A DNA stretch of 64,000 nucleotides from Platerodrilus igneus (GCA_036346225.1 JARFIW010000003.1:3404501-3468500); one strand, 5' to 3'. Counted from the first letter of the stretch, positions 1-11,814 are shown. Program-made: numbers and translations. The notes: generated from the sequence alone by a model not told the origin.

Positions 1-1430
1 CTATACTTAGAGATGGGTTTAAATTAGGTTTAAAGTGCCTGAAACATGGTAAGGCGCCGGGTACAGATAAGGTGCAAGCAAAAACTCTAAAATCCGTTGG
101 ACAAGCAGTAACAAAGAGTATTTTCCAACTTGTAGGCTGTATGTAAGAGACAGGCGAGACCAAAGATTTCAAACGTAACATCATAGTAACTATACCAAAA
201 GAAGAAGAAATACTAGGAGACTATCAATTTGGGTTTAGGCGAAACAGGGGAACACGGGAGGCTATTTTAGCACTGAGGATGATACTGAAGAAAACAACAA
301 AAAAGGAGGAATGCGTGTACATAGGGTTTGTAGATCTGGAAAAAGCGTTCGACAATGTAAAACGGAAAAAAATGTTCGAAATACTTTCAAAGATTGGAAT
401 GGGCTTTAGGGATAGACGGCACATAGCATATACAAAGAGCAAACAGCGGTAATAGAATTAGGGCCGGAAAGTAGAGAAGTAAATATTAGCAAAGGAGTGA
501 GACAGTGATGTGCTTCTCACCATTAATTTTTAACTTGTACATTGAAGAAGCAATGAATACTATTAAATGCAGGAAGGGATTTGAAAGAGGGAGGGGCAAA
601 AGATTAATATACTTACATTTTCAGATGATATAGCGGTATTACCATCTAGCAAAGAAGAGTTAGAAACTGCTCTTAGTGAAATGGAAACAGTTCCAATAGA
701 GAGGTACGATATGAAAATTAACAAAACTAAAACTAAAATTCTAGTATGCGAAGGACAGGAAAGTAATCGAAAACAAGAATACAAATAGGCAACAAAAACT
801 TACAAGAGGGTAAAGATTTCTGCTACCTAGGTAGCCAAATAACGCAAAATGGAAAAAGCATAAAAGATATAAAACAAAGACTAGCACAAGGTCGTGCTGC
901 GTTTAACAAGAAAAAGTAACTACTGCGTTTAAAGACAACAAACATAGAAACAAGTAAAAAGTTGCTTAAAACATATGTGTGGAGCGCAGAACTGTATGGC
1001 TGTGAAGCCTGTACAGTAGGAGAAGCGAACCAGAAAAAGGTAGAAGCCTCGAATTGTAGTGCTACAGACGTATGATGAAGATATCATAGATAGACAAAGT
1101 TAAGAACAAAGAGGTACTAGAAATGGTAGGGGAAGAAAGAAATATATGGAAAACGGTAAAAAATAGGAGAGATAGGACGATAGTCCACATACTAAGACAC
1201 GCAGAAATAGTGTGGGGTATATTAGAAGCAGAGATAGGAAAAAAGAGGAGTAGAGATAGACCTAGGTTAGACTATTGCACACAGATTGTGAAAGATGTAG
1301 GCTGTAGAAATTTCAGGGAAATGAGTAGGCTAGCTCAGAATACAAATCAATGGAGGTACGCGTCCAGCCAGTACCAAGATGGAAAACATATTGAAGAAAA
1401 AAGTAATTGTACTTAAACATGATGATTATT
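1..1430 (+). mobile_element. RTE-like LINE, 5' truncated by the window edge, decayed ORF2
   Basis: Decayed reverse-transcriptase half of a non-LTR retrotransposon. Readable pieces in shifting frames include the RT core words QFGFRRNRGT and FVDLEKAFDNV near 225-360, INKTKTKILV near 718-745, and the C-terminal signature of the family at 1123-1416 (RHAEIVWGILEA, RPRLDYCTQIVKD, GCRNFREMSRLAQ). About 100 bases of RT near 190-210 are missing compared with the copy at 60420-60560. The stop near 1416 is followed by ATGATGATT, fitting RTE-type elements that end in short trinucleotide repeats. The C-terminal 97 codons are open, but the rest has several frameshifts, so this is a pseudogene. Clade assignment (RTE-like) is inference from the motifs and tail. 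Confidence 0.85.
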
Positions 1431-1654
1431 ATGAACAACTACAGATATTGGTCTTGCAATATTTTCAACTAATCTTAATTGTGCGAAAGGTTTTACTGGA
1501 AAAGTATTAATACGACAAATATGTCAGTATTGGGGAATTCTTCGCAGCCACAAGCTGCTTAACCCCTTTCACATATCACTGAATTTCGGTGAAATAAGGC
1601 ATATAATTAGAATATATAATATAATATATAATTAGAAAAATAGAAGGCGAATCG

Positions 1655-1940
1655 AGCTGTATATAGGCTGTTAGGCTGTTGTGGATATTTCAGGGAGCTG
1701 TGTAGGCTAGCTTAAAATATAAGTAAGTTGAGGTACGCGTCTAACCAGTTTCAAGACGGAAAACCTAATTACGAAAAAATAACTGCACTTAAATCTGATG
1801 ATTATTATAAACAACTACAGGTGTTGGTTGTGAAATATTTTCAACTGATGTTGATTGTGCGAAGAATATATTGGAAAAACTATTGATGCGACAAATGTTC
1901 AAGTGCTGGGGGAACTTGGCAGGCAAAGGCTACTTACTCC
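1655..1940 (+). repeat. Second copy of LINE 3' end plus its flank
   Basis: Resembles 1295-1570: GGCTGT..GGATATTTCAGGGA, GAGGTACGCGTC, GATGATTATTAT and the following ACAACTACAG...TATTTTCAACT segment are shared. Because sequence downstream of the LINE stop is also shared, this is a local duplication rather than an independent LINE insertion. The flank continues after the SINE at about 2235 (CACATACCACTAAAT, compare 1572). Confidence 0.7.
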
Positions 1941-1944
1941 CTTC

Positions 1945-2235
1945 TCATACCTTACATGTGATTTTTCTATGCTCTACCTGAAGGTACTACATTGGCCAGG
2001 AGGTGAGTTTTTTTTACCTAAAAAATTTGGAATTTTGCCGAATTCTTGCTGTTTCAAGCAAGATAGGAATCTCTAACGTGCGTGACAACACTCACACGCG
2101 AGACCTCCATTTTACCTCTCATCCGAACAAGGGTGTATTTTTGTGAAAATGCTCGTCTAACATTTTTAAAGCGGACCGTGCCGGGATTCAAACCCGGGAC
2201 CTTGGGTGTACCACTACGCCACGGAGCCGCCTCTC
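1945..2235 (-). mobile_element. tRNA-derived SINE, minus strand
   Basis: On the minus strand, 2232-2165 reads as a tRNA-like head: an A-box-like TGGCGTAGTGGTA and a B box GGTTTGAATCCCGGC, with matching acceptor-like ends. The segment between the D-like and T-like arms is too short to hold an anticodon stem-loop, so it is not a functional tRNA. The tail towards lower coordinates is AT-rich and unrelated to tRNA. The insertion interrupts sequence homologous to 1550-1590, which sets approximate limits. I could not fix a target duplication. Confidence 0.55.
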
Positions 2236-2314
2236 TTCACATACCACTAAATATCGAAGAAATAGGGTATATAATAGTTAAACAAAAGAAGGTGACTGAA
2301 CTGCACCAAACAAG

Positions 2315-2806
2315 AAATAGCAGCAGCTATGTTCAAAGACAACAAACAGAAATATAAAGAAAATTGTTCAAAACATGTGTGGAGCACAGCATACTACGTC
2401 TATGAAATAGGGGCAGTAGGAAAAGCAGACAGAAAAAGATAGAAGCCTTCTGGAATGTTGCGCTTCAGATGTATGAGAATGGTAGCATGGACAGACAAAA
2501 TTAATATCAAATAGGTTATAGAAATAGTAGAGGAATAAAGATATCTGTGGAAAACAAAAAAAATAGAAGATATAGAAGGGCAGAATATGTTCTAAGGCAT
2601 TTCTGAAGAATAGTACGGGATATATTACAAGCAGAAATAGGAACAAGGAGATAGAGGTACACCGAGAACAGACTTTCACATGCAGATAGTGATTAGATGC
2701 AGAGTATGCAAATTTCAGAGAAATGTGAAAGTTAGTTTAGAATAGGAAACAACAAGGTACGCGTCTAACCAGTTCAGGACTGAAGACCTAATGATGATGA
2801 CGATAA
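2315..2806 (+). mobile_element. RTE-like LINE 3' fragment
   Basis: Colinear with 930-1420 and with 62090-62558: AAAGACAACAAACA, a GTGTGGAGCACAGCA segment, ACAGACAAAATTAA, GTACGGGATATATTA and the terminal GACTGAAGACC(T)AATGATGATGACGAT. Many stops and indels. It ends in the GAT/ATG trinucleotide tail at about 2806, which marks the true 3' end of this LINE family. Confidence 0.75.
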
Positions 2807-2809
2807 AAG

Positions 2810-3895
2810 ATGTACGTGACCAGAATTTTGTGGTCAGGAATGTTAAAATTAAACGTAACAGTTTTTAGTCATGAAATATGCCAAGCAATTACATTCTTCC
2901 GCATGTACACAGTATTTAGAAACGCTTTGTATATCTGAAAACGAACTTATGTATTATTTCAGCATCTTATAAGTAGTTGATATGCATTGAAACATCTTTT
3001 AGTGGTATATATGGATCCAGAGAGCAAGAAAACGTTAATGTGCCGAAGTCATAAAACTCCTAAACGTCGTTAAATATCACATCCATTTACCTTAAAAAAA
3101 ATAAATGTTGCAGACCTTGAGATCTGTAAAATTAAAGTAGTTTATTGTTTTGCTAAACAAAACGAGTTTTATTACCTATAAAAATGTTTTTACGTGCAGC
3201 TGGCTATGGGACATAAAAGGTTATCTGTCAACTAAATAACGTTAATTGGGTAAAAAGAGGTGACGAAGTTTGCCGATTTTTCACGCCAAACAAATCTAAG
3301 ACACCTATTTATAAACTTATGATTAATATATCCTAACACCTTTGTCCATATTTGGTATTCTCGAAATACCAGTAAACTTCCTCGTTCAAGTACCAAATTG
3401 GTAGAATAATCGTTGTGTATCCGAAAAAGGAAGATTTCTATGGGTGAGGTATGTTTCAAAATAATAGTGTCAGTATTTAACCTTATAGACGTGGCCGTTA
3501 AAAGGAAATGAGTGCGTAACCTATGATAACCGTAATTGCTCAAATGGATACAAGCTCAGCAGTACAAAAATTAATATTATGCACGATGCCAGTCCGTTTC
3601 CGAATCCCACTTTTATTTATTCATCCTTCCCATTGGATATTATAGAAATGGATTGGCCGCAGCTGCTTTTTAATATTAATTTTGAACAACAGTATTAGTG
3701 TCTTTTATGGAAATTAGTAACAGTAGGTCAAAGGTCATTAAAGTAAATAACAACAAAGATAAAGTTGAAAATATTTTTTATTGTTTAACAAAAATGACTT
3801 AGTAAACAAACAGTAAAGACAGAAATATAGAAGTATTTAGTTAAATTTGTTTTTGCAATCATTGCTCTTTCATTATACATTAAAATACAAATCAA
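2810..3895. other. AT-rich stretch, nothing recognised
   Basis: No credible coding region, RNA gene or clear repeat. The antisense 103-codon frame at 3232-3543 has no recognisable domain and is probably chance. Confidence 0.4.
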
Positions 3896-3896
3896 C

Positions 3897-4165
3897 CCGT
3901 GGCGGCTCGTACCAAAGATATTTAGTAGTACTGCATCGGTAACCTAAAAATATGCTACTGTTTTCTTGAATATTAGTGGAAAACCTCTCCATCTTTCTTT
4001 GTAACAAATGGGTCAATCACTTAAACGTCAGAATCGGAAATTGAAGCTATGAATTTTTTTTCAATTGACAGGGTCGTTAACCTATCTTCACACATTGCGT
4101 TTCTTAAAGGTTTGTTATACGGTAGAAAAACCAGATTCTGCTTCAACCGTTGTCATTTGTGACAG
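3897..4165 (-). pseudogene. hAT/ZMYM-type transposase C-terminus with terminal sequence
   Basis: Minus-strand reading of 4165-3973 gives LRNAMCEDRLTTLSIEKKF and, after one in-frame stop, VIDPFVTKKDGEVF then a stop. This matches the end of the hAT dimerisation region in ZMYM1-like transposases (pattern: LR..M...RL..L..LSIE). About 70 bases beyond the stop lies CGTGGCGGCTCGTACC (3898-3913), which resembles the CAGTGGCGGCTCGT-type ends of hAT elements, so the order C-terminus then terminal repeat is as expected. The remainder of the transposase is absent or unreadable. The family call is from remembered motifs, not a search. Confidence 0.5.
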
Positions 4166-4679
4166 CTATAAACAGCTTCTTAGTTTTGCCCATTTTATTC
4201 AAAATTATTTGCAATTTTGAATTTAACAAAAGGTACTGCATCACGCATTTCTCCACATTAGCTATTGAAATATAATACTGATAGCTTTGTTTTGAAGCGT
4301 TCTTAGTTTAAGACGTTGTAGGAGACAAGTAAAATTTAACACTCGATGTGTAAATCTGCTATGATTTTCGATAAATTTTTCAGAAAAAAAACTTCTTTGT
4401 GTTATTTACATAATGTCGCATACTTTACGCAGACGGTACGGTGATACGATTGATACTTATTAAGTCGTCTTCGTTTTGCTTTTGCAGGAGCGGTATCTAA
4501 ATTGTATGCTTCTGAAATGATAGTTTCTATTTTATTACTACGAATTTTATTAATATTCAGTTTATACACACCTATAAATCTTTCTGCTTCAGCTGGTATC
4601 CATGTTTCTTGTTTGTAGCTGATTGTATAGAACATCCACGTGTGGTATAACGTACTGAAAGAAGTTCAACATTCTTTAT
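4166..4679. other. AT-rich stretch, nothing recognised
   Basis: May be the decayed body of the hAT element at its left. The 77-codon antisense frame at 4402-4635 has no recognisable domain. Confidence 0.3.
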
Positions 4680-5061
4680 TAGATCTTCGGTCCTGAAATT
4701 AGTTAAACGTGTACCTCTATTGTTTCCTATTTTGACGTAACCTACGCATTTCCCTCAACTTTGCACAGCGTACATTTTTCACTATCTGTGTGCAATAGTC
4801 CAATATAAATGTACCTCTACATCCCTATTTTTCTTTCACTGCATCTAATATATCCCGTACTAATCCATCATGTTTTAAAATGTGTCCTATTGTCCTATCT
4901 CTCTTTATTTTTTCACACTTTATAACCTCTTTGTTTTTAACTTTGTCTGCCCATGATATCTTCATCATACGTCTGTAGCACTACATTTCAAAGGCTTCTT
5001 TTCGAATCGGTATCACTTAAAGTCGACGTTCCACAGCTGTACTGTGTTCTGCTCGACACAT
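4680..5061 (-). mobile_element. Antisense RTE-like LINE, 3' part, left of the Gypsy insertion
   Basis: Reverse complement of the LINE C-terminal region (compare 970-1420): complements of GTACGGGATATATTAG, ATGATGAAGATATCATG and GCAGAACACAGTAC are present. The sequence stops exactly at ...CTCGACACAT, where the Gypsy LTR starts, and resumes at 16824 with ACATATGC. Joining the flanks with one ACAT gives the same order seen in the intact LINE near 970. Confidence 0.8.
5058..5061. repeat. Target site duplication ACAT, left
   Basis: Matches ACAT at 16824-16827 directly after the third LTR. A 4-bp duplication is typical of Ty3/Gypsy integrases. Confidence 0.75.
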
Positions 5062-6790
5062 TGTAACAATTTTATTTTCGAATTAATAATTCTCTTCATT
5101 AAAGGTACAACGGATATTAAAACACCTTTATTAACTAAAGTAGTAATATGGGTAACAATCAAATTTTTACATTAAAACAGTATCTAGATTCGTTAGTCTA
5201 TTTGTTTTGCATGTCGGTGTATTCCACAGCCACTTGCGCGCGCGTTGAGAGGATTGACAACCCCCCTCGGGACCCTCCCACCATGCAAGAACGCGGGAGA
5301 GGCACTCGTCGTTAGGTAAAAGCAGCAACAACATGTTTAGGAAGACAATGGCGAGTGACCTGCGGGTCGCATTAATTGTGAGACACACTTTCTGAGTAAC
5401 GGTTGGTAATGTATACTCATTATCATAGTATCTAATTTGAAAATTTGTTTAGCGCAACGAAGACTTACAAACTACGCAACGAAAACTTATAAAACTACGT
5501 AAATAAAATTAGCTACACGCAAGGCTTAGGAACGCAAACTTAAAGTTACAACTAAGATTAGACGAATTTGAATCAATGTTAAGAAACCCACTTCACTTCA
5601 ACACCTGTATTTAGAGGATGGAAAGCAGGAATAATTAGCTGCAGATTCCGCACGGCGATGCAGTTCCCAATCTAGCCAAGGAAAGCAGCCCGGGGTTTGG
5701 TTCGTAGTAGCTTTAAGAATTCTTCTGTGCTTCATTCTGAAAGCACGTTATTTTGTTTTGTTACATAGAAGTACGAATTTGTTATTCAGTTTATTTGTTG
5801 TTGAGCTGGTTTTCTCCAGTATCAAATTTAAATTTCACTTAGTTTAGTAGATATGTGACAACACGTGGCTTCAGCATAAAATAACAGCTGCGGCTACATC
5901 ACTTGTTTGTTTGAAATATGCTGTCAACAATTGCACCTTTGCAAGCAGATGTTTAGTATTACATTACTACCACCTTTGATAAAAAAAAGAGAATATCTTC
6001 GTGAACATTTCGACTTCAAATCGATTTTAGTACTTTTGACTTAACGAGAAATTTTTGTATATTAATTTGTAACTGACCTAAACAGATCTGAATGGGTTAG
6101 AAAACATTAGTGTAACCAGTCACATTGTGTTGTAATATATTTGAGTAAGAATCAAGTTGATAAACCTTACGTTAATTTTTCAAGTAATTCAAGTATTCAT
6201 TTAATTTTATTGCATTGAATTTTATTTACAGAAACAAAAAATTCTTTCTAGTAAATTAATAATCCACGCTTAAAGTCTTTTATTCTGATCTAGTTTGATC
6301 AGACCTGACAACCAAAAAGCAATAAGAATTAAATTTTGATGCTACCCTTATGTAGAAAATATCCTTTTGCATTTTAGGCATATTTGAGGACACAAACAGT
6401 GGTCCCATTTTCTATGTGACTTAATTATTATTCTTCCTTACAGGAACAGCGTCTTATTCTGTTAAGACAGGTTTTTGTCAGCAAAGGCGATCTTTTTTCT
6501 TTGGGTCTCCACGTCCGCCCTTAGAAATTTGCCATGCCATTAACATGAATCAATCTGGACTTGGTGGCGCCTGTTTGTTTTAGTTTGAGTGTGACCCCCA
6601 CAGATTTCGACTTACCCCCATTGCTCATAGCTCTACCCAAGGAATAGACCCTAGTTACGTCGGAAGACTTTGTTTTGCAGACACCTAACTTGGAGCGTGG
6701 TAATTATAAAGTAGGAGTAAAGAAAAAATACGGTGACACTGACACCCAATGTGGGGCTGGTGTTTTAGTAGTTCAAAGAAAAATGTTTCA
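5062..6790 (+). repeat. Gypsy LTR copy 1
   Basis: Starts TGTAACAATT, ends AATGTTTCA, 1,729 bp. Nearly identical to the copies at 10078 and 15094. Differences include a T/C in AGTGACCTGCGGG (5360 region) and several homopolymer lengths. The antisense 73-codon frame at 5167-5388 recurs in the second copy and, shortened, in the third because the LTRs are identical, so it is not evidence of a gene. Confidence 0.88.
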
Positions 6791-6791
6791 C

Positions 6792-6805
6792 TGGCGCCGG
6801 CAACG
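6792..6805 (+). promoter_or_regulatory. Primer-binding-site-like sequence, unit 1
   Basis: TGGCGCCGGCAACG begins one base after the LTR end. Gypsy-type elements commonly use TGGCGCC(C)... sites, classically assigned to tRNA-Lys. Position and sequence fit minus-strand priming. Confidence 0.65.
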
Positions 6806-6815
6806 TTTGGGGCCT

Positions 6816-7190
6816 CGAAATTTGTTTGTTCATAATTTGATTAACTTCGAAATTTGTTTGTTCATAATTTGATTTACCTCGAAATTTGTTTGTTCAAAAT
6901 TAATTTTACTTCGAGATTCGTTCGTTTAAAAATTATTTTTACTCTGAAACTTGTTTGTTCAAAAATAATTTTACTTTGAAATTGTCTGTTCAAAATTTAT
7001 TTTTGCTTCGAAATTTGTTTGTTCGGGATTTATTTAGCTTCGAATTTGTTTGTTCAAAATTTATTTTGCTTCGAAATTTGTTTATTCAAAAATTATTTTG
7101 CTTCGAAATTAGTTTGTTCGAAAAGTATTTTGCTTCGGAATTTGTTTGTTCAAAAATAGTTTTGCATCGAAATTTGGTTGCTCAAAGTTT
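6816..7190 (+). repeat. ~32-bp tandem repeat in the Gypsy leader, unit 1
   Basis: About a dozen imperfect units, each beginning CGAAATTTGTTTGTTC followed by AAAATTATTTTGCTT or similar, start just after the PBS. The same array is at 11838-12212. Unit length is mostly 32 bp with 1-3-bp changes, so the open frames across it are by-products of the repeat. Confidence 0.85.
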
Positions 7191-7439
7191 AGGTGATAAT
7201 TAGGTTTGGTTGTTTAAAAGATTGGTTGTAACGTTAAACCACAGTCAATCAATTAATTAACTTAGTTAAATTTATTTTTAACTTTCATTCTGTTTTGACC
7301 CAATATAATTTTTTTTGATATTGTTTTGGCAAAAATTATTTTACCAAAAATACCTTTTGACTTTTACCTTTGGTTGCCCAAATTTGTTTTGATAATTTTT
7401 GTAAGGTTCAAATCATTTAGATCTTTCAGTTTGATTCCA

Positions 7440-8118
7440 TTAGGCTTGAGTAATCATGTCGGAGAAATTCCGGATTGTTTGTCTACTTAAAGAGGAACTG
7501 GAGTAGTGAGTGAGAGACCAGTCTTGGAGAAAAGGAAAATTTTAGGAAGACTGTTAGCTAAAGAAGCTGATAAGCCTGGAGTTTGATTTGCTTGAGTCAA
7601 TAAAGAACATTTTTGTCCAAATTTGATGATAAAGCTAGAGATTCTATTTTTGAGGGTACATTGGAGAGAGCTGTCGTCGTGTCATTTGAAAATTGCTCTT
7701 GTGCATAAGCACGTTTTTGATTTTGTTAGCAGATTTTTGTTTAGTTCGGCATTGCAACGTAATTTAGTCTAGGCGGAACTTGTCGTCGTGGTTGGTGCTC
7801 AGCAGTATGTCAGTCCAGACGAGACTCAGGAAGAGTTGGTCGCTCGGCTTTACATAAGTCTAGACCAGTCTCGAGGTGAGTTAGGCGCTCTAGAATTTTT
7901 TTTGCATCTTTTTTTTGATTTGATGTAAATTTTTGGTATTGTTAGTCTAGGTGAGACTCGTAAAGGGTTTGTCGCTCTAGCATATTTAGGCGTTGTGAAG
8001 CAGTGTAGTTGTTTCGACAGTTCGATTGGTAGTAGGATGAGAGTGTACCCGAACACTGATTTTTTTGTTAGCTATCGTCTTGATTAGTTTTTTTATTGAT
8101 GATTCATAAGCAGGTAAA
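7440..8118 (+). pseudogene. Gypsy gag N-terminal remnant, unit 1
   Basis: An ATG at 7456 opens a short frame reading MSEKFRIVCLLKEELE followed by stops. A second frame nearby (about 7515-7588) reads EKRKILGRLLAKEADKPG, and 7808-7920 reads VSPDETQEELVARLY. These are in the style of the SAP-like start of insect Gypsy Gag proteins. About 150-200 residues of scattered frames remain, and then the integrase frame begins after a stop at 8119. All of protease, RT and RNase H is deleted between these points. The gag assignment is inference from position and style. Confidence 0.4.
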
Positions 8119-8124
8119 TGACTT

Positions 8125-8946
8125 TTGGTTGTTGGTGACTGGTTTTCGAGGTATTCGATTTTACAACCTTTGCGTAGTGCTACGGCACACTTGATTGAGA
8201 AGTTTTTGGAGGAAAAAATATGTCTTGTCTACGGAGTGCCATTTGTTATTTGTGATAATGGTCCACAATTAATTGGACGTATTTTTAAAGCCTTGTGTGC
8301 AAGGTACGAAATTCAAAAGATTTGGTATAATGCTGTTTATGCTCCCCAATGCAATTTTGTGGAAAGAATCAATAAGACAGTTGGTACAGCAATCCGTTCA
8401 TACGTAGAAGGACATGATACGTGGGATAATGAGATATCAGAGATCCAATACGCAATCAACTCAGCAAAACATGAGTCCACCAACTATTCTCCAAATTTTT
8501 TAGTCTTTGGTCGTCAGGTACCCTTAAGTGGAAAAGCTTATAATGATAATTTTAAACCTGGTGAGGATGTTGATGTCGTCTCCAGCAGTAGACCGTTTTA
8601 TGTTCTGGATCGTCAACTTTTGTTTGATATTTTTGGAAATGTCCGTGAAAATTTGCATGTAGCTTATCAACGTTCGAGTAAACGCTACAATCTTAGGAGA
8701 AGAGACATTTCATTCCGAGTCGGAGAAAGTGTTTGGAGAGCTAATAAGGTCCTCTCGAGTGCTAGTGATAAATTCTCCGCTAAGTTAGCGCCGAAGTTTG
8801 TTTTGAGTAGAGTTCAAAAAAAACATTCCAATTTAGTGTACGAGTTAGAGAACGAAGATGGAACTAGAGCAGGGAAATGGCACGTGAAGGACTTGAAACC
8901 AGTTGAAGCATCGTATTCAAATGAAAATGATGATCCTGACGATTAG
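8125..8946 (+). CDS. Gypsy integrase, truncated Pol, unit 1
   Basis: An open frame of 273 codons forms the integrase catalytic core and C-terminal module of a Ty3/Gypsy Pol. The DDE triad is complete: D5 in GDWFSRY, D44 in CDNGPQ and E80 in ERINKT, giving the standard D,D35E spacing. Residues 230-262 (APKFVLSRV ... GKWHVKDLKP) match the GPY/F-type C-terminal module. The integrase zinc-binding domain and the rest of Pol are missing. The frame is closed upstream by TGA at 8119 and its first codon is TTG, so it is a fragment of a polyprotein, not an independent gene with its own start. It differs from the second copy at only two residues (I32V and a Ser/Cys near 203). Confidence 0.88.
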   Translation: MVVGDWFSRYSILQPLRSATAHLIEKFLEEKICLVYGVPFVICDNGPQLIGRIFKALCARYEIQKIWYNAVYAPQCNFVERINKTVGTAIRSYVEGHDTWDNEISEIQYAINSAKHESTNYSPNFLVFGRQVPLSGKAYNDNFKPGEDVDVVSSSRPFYVLDRQLLFDIFGNVRENLHVAYQRSSKRYNLRRRDISFRVGESVWRANKVLSSASDKFSAKLAPKFVLSRVQKKHSNLVYELENEDGTRAGKWHVKDLKPVEASYSNENDDPDD

Positions 8947-10064
8947 TTCCGGTCCGGTCATCTCTTTGATGTTAAGTAATACAGTAGTGGTTTGCTTTGT
9001 TTTATTCCGATTTTTGATTTAGTGTCGTTTCACTAATTTTGAGTATTTTGTTTGAAAAGTGAAATAAGTGGTTAGAGATTTTGTAGGTTTTGTAGGTTTG
9101 AGGTGTGCCTTGGTGTGCACGCTGGTCTTTTTGCTCGCGCGTTATTCGGAGATGTGTTTAGAAGATGTCTTTAACAGATATCTTTACAATGTAGAAGTAG
9201 GTGGGCTATTTAATTGTTAGTCCTGATTTCTACATATCTAGGTAGAGAGAATATTAGTTTATTCTTTCCCTTGTTTTTTTTGACCGTTCGAAATTCTTTG
9301 GTTTGATAAGGTCAAAAGTTGGCTTGGTGAGTCTCACCATTTAGTCCATCACTAATGAGATCTGTCGTTTGTTGGAACTTAGTGATAGGATAATCAGTAG
9401 GGCGTAGGAGATTACAGCCCTATCTGGTTCAATTTTGTATTTGAATTTGCTAAGTAACCTTATGGTTAGGTTACCTTCGTTTTGATTATCTCTTTGTAAT
9501 AAAGTGATAATATTTTGTATTTGAATTTGTTAAGTAGCCTTGTGGTTAGGTTACCTTAGCTTTGATTGTCACCTTATAGTGATAATATTTTGAATAGTTA
9601 TGCTGTTTTGATAAGCAAGCATTCCTTTTTTGTAGAGGGAGAGCTAATTGAGCTCCAGGAAGTGAAGTTTTTTTTGTGGATTTTGAAATAAATTGTAAAA
9701 TGTTTGGTTACAGGTAGTAAATATTAGCCTTGTTAGAAGTAAGAACCTCAAGTTAAAGAATTATTGTGAATTTGAATTTTTTTGTCCCGTGGAGTGTTTG
9801 ACTTTCTAATTTAACCCCCTCCCAATTTTGATTAATACCGATTGTGACTCCCCGATTTTGTCTCCCGATGGACGTCAGGTACACGTAGTTACCAACACAC
9901 TCGCATTTGTAAATATTTGTCTCCCCCATTTGAATAAATTCATAAAAATTGCATTGATAATTAGGAAGATAGAAAAGGCTAGTATAATTATAATATAAAA
10001 ATTTTTTTTTTGTATTTGTTATATTTGAAGTTTATTCCTTAAAAAAAAAAAATTTTTTTCTTTT
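8947..10064 (+). other. Gypsy 3' non-coding region with a 2x ~78-bp repeat, unit 1
   Basis: No env-like or other frame. Contains two adjacent copies of TTTGTATTTGAATTTG(C/T)TAAGTA...GTGATAATA (about 9434-9590) and ends in an AT-rich stretch before the purine tract. Confidence 0.6.
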
Positions 10065-10077
10065 AGGAAAGGGGTAG
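10065..10077 (+). promoter_or_regulatory. Polypurine tract, unit 1
   Basis: AGGAAAGGGGTAG lies immediately 5' of the second LTR's TGTAACA, where plus-strand priming is expected. Confidence 0.75.
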
Positions 10078-11813
10078 TGTAACAATTTTATTTTCGAATT
10101 AATAATTCTCTTCATTAAAGGTACAACGGATATTAAAACACCTTTATTAACTAAAGTAGTAATATGGGTAACAATCAAATTTTTACATTAAAACAGTATC
10201 TAGATTCGTTAGTCTATTTGTTTTGCATGTCGGTGTATTCCACAGCCACTTGCGCGCGCGTTGAGAGGATTGACAACCCCCCTCGGGACCCTCCCACCAT
10301 GCAAGAACGCGGGAGAGGCACTCGTCGTTAGGTAAAAGCAGCAACAACATGTTTAGGAAGACAATGGCGAGTGACCCGCGGGTCGCATTAATTGTGAGAC
10401 ACACTTTCTGAGTAACGGTTGGTAATGTATACTCATTATCATAGTATCTAATTTGAAAATTTGTTTAGCGCAACGAAGACTTACAAACTACGCAACGAAA
10501 ACTTATAAAACTACGTAAATAAAATTAGCTACACGCAAGGCTTAGGAACGCAAACTTAAAGTTACAACTAAGATTAGACGAATTTGAATCAATGTTAAGA
10601 AACCCACTTCACTTCAACACCTGTATTTAGAGGATGGAAAGCAGGAATAATTAGCTGCAGATTCCGCACGGCGATGCAGTTCCCAATCTAGCCAAGGAAA
10701 GCAGCCCGGGGTTTGGTTCGTAGTAGCTTTAAGAATTCTTCTGTGCTTCATTCTGAAAGCACGTTATTTTGTTTTGTTACATAGAAGTACGAATTTGTTA
10801 TTCAGTTTATTTGTTGTTGAGCTGGTTTTCTCCAGTATCAAATTTAAATTTCACTTAGTTTAGTAGATATGTGACAACACGTGGCTTCAGCATAAAATAA
10901 CAGCTGCGGCTACATCACTTGTTTGTTTGAAATATGCTGTCAACAATTGCACCTTTGCAAGCAGATGTTTAGTATTACATTACTACCACCTTTGATAAAA
11001 AAAAGAGAATATCTTCGTGAACATTTTGACTTCAAATCGATTTTAGTACTTTTGACTTAACGAGAAATTTTTGTATATTAATTTGTAACTGACCTAAACA
11101 GATCTGAATGGGTTAGAAAACATTAGTGTAACCAGTCACATTGTGTTGTAATATATTTGAGTAAGAATCAAGTTGATAAACCTTACGTTAATTTTCAAGT
11201 AATTCAAGTATTCATTTAATTTTATTGCATTGAATTTTATTTACAGAAACAAAAAATTCTTTCTAGTAAATTAATAATCCACGCTTAAAGTCTTTTATTC
11301 TGATCTAGTTTGATCAGACCTGATAAACAAAAAGCAATAAGAATTAAATTTTGATGCTACCCTTATGTAGAAAATATCCTTTTTGCATTTTTAGGCATAT
11401 TTGAGGGACACAAACAGTGGTCCCATTTTCTATGTGACTTAATTATTATTCTTCCTTACAGGAACAGCGTCTTATTCTGTTAAGACAGGTTTTTGTCAGC
11501 AAAGGCGATCTTTTTTTCTTTGGGTCTCCACGTCCGCCCTTAGAAATTTGCCATGCCATTAACATGAATCAATCTGGACTTGGTGGCGCCTGTTTGTTTT
11601 AGTTTGAGTGTGACCCCCCCACAGATTTCGACTTACCCCCATTGCTCATAGCTCTACCCAAGGAATAGACCCTAGTTACGTCGGAAGACTTTGTTTTGCA
11701 GACACCTAACTTGGAGCGTGGTAATTATAAAGTAGGAGTAAAGAAAAAAAATACGGTGACACTGACACCCAATGTGGGGCTGGTGTTTTAGTAGTTCAAA
11801 GAAAAATGTTTCA
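10078..11813 (+). repeat. Gypsy LTR copy 2 (shared middle LTR)
   Basis: 1,736 bp with the same ends as copy 1. It serves as the 3' LTR of unit 1 and the 5' LTR of unit 2. Confidence 0.88.
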
Positions 11814-11814
11814 C

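Noticed and set aside
2165..2232. Functional tRNA gene on the minus strand
   Set aside because: A and B boxes are present but there is no room for an anticodon stem-loop.
5167..5388. Antisense 73-codon frame recurring in the LTR copies (5167, 10183, and shortened at 15225)
   Set aside because: It recurs only because the LTRs are near-identical, and the third copy is broken by a one-base difference. No recognisable domain.
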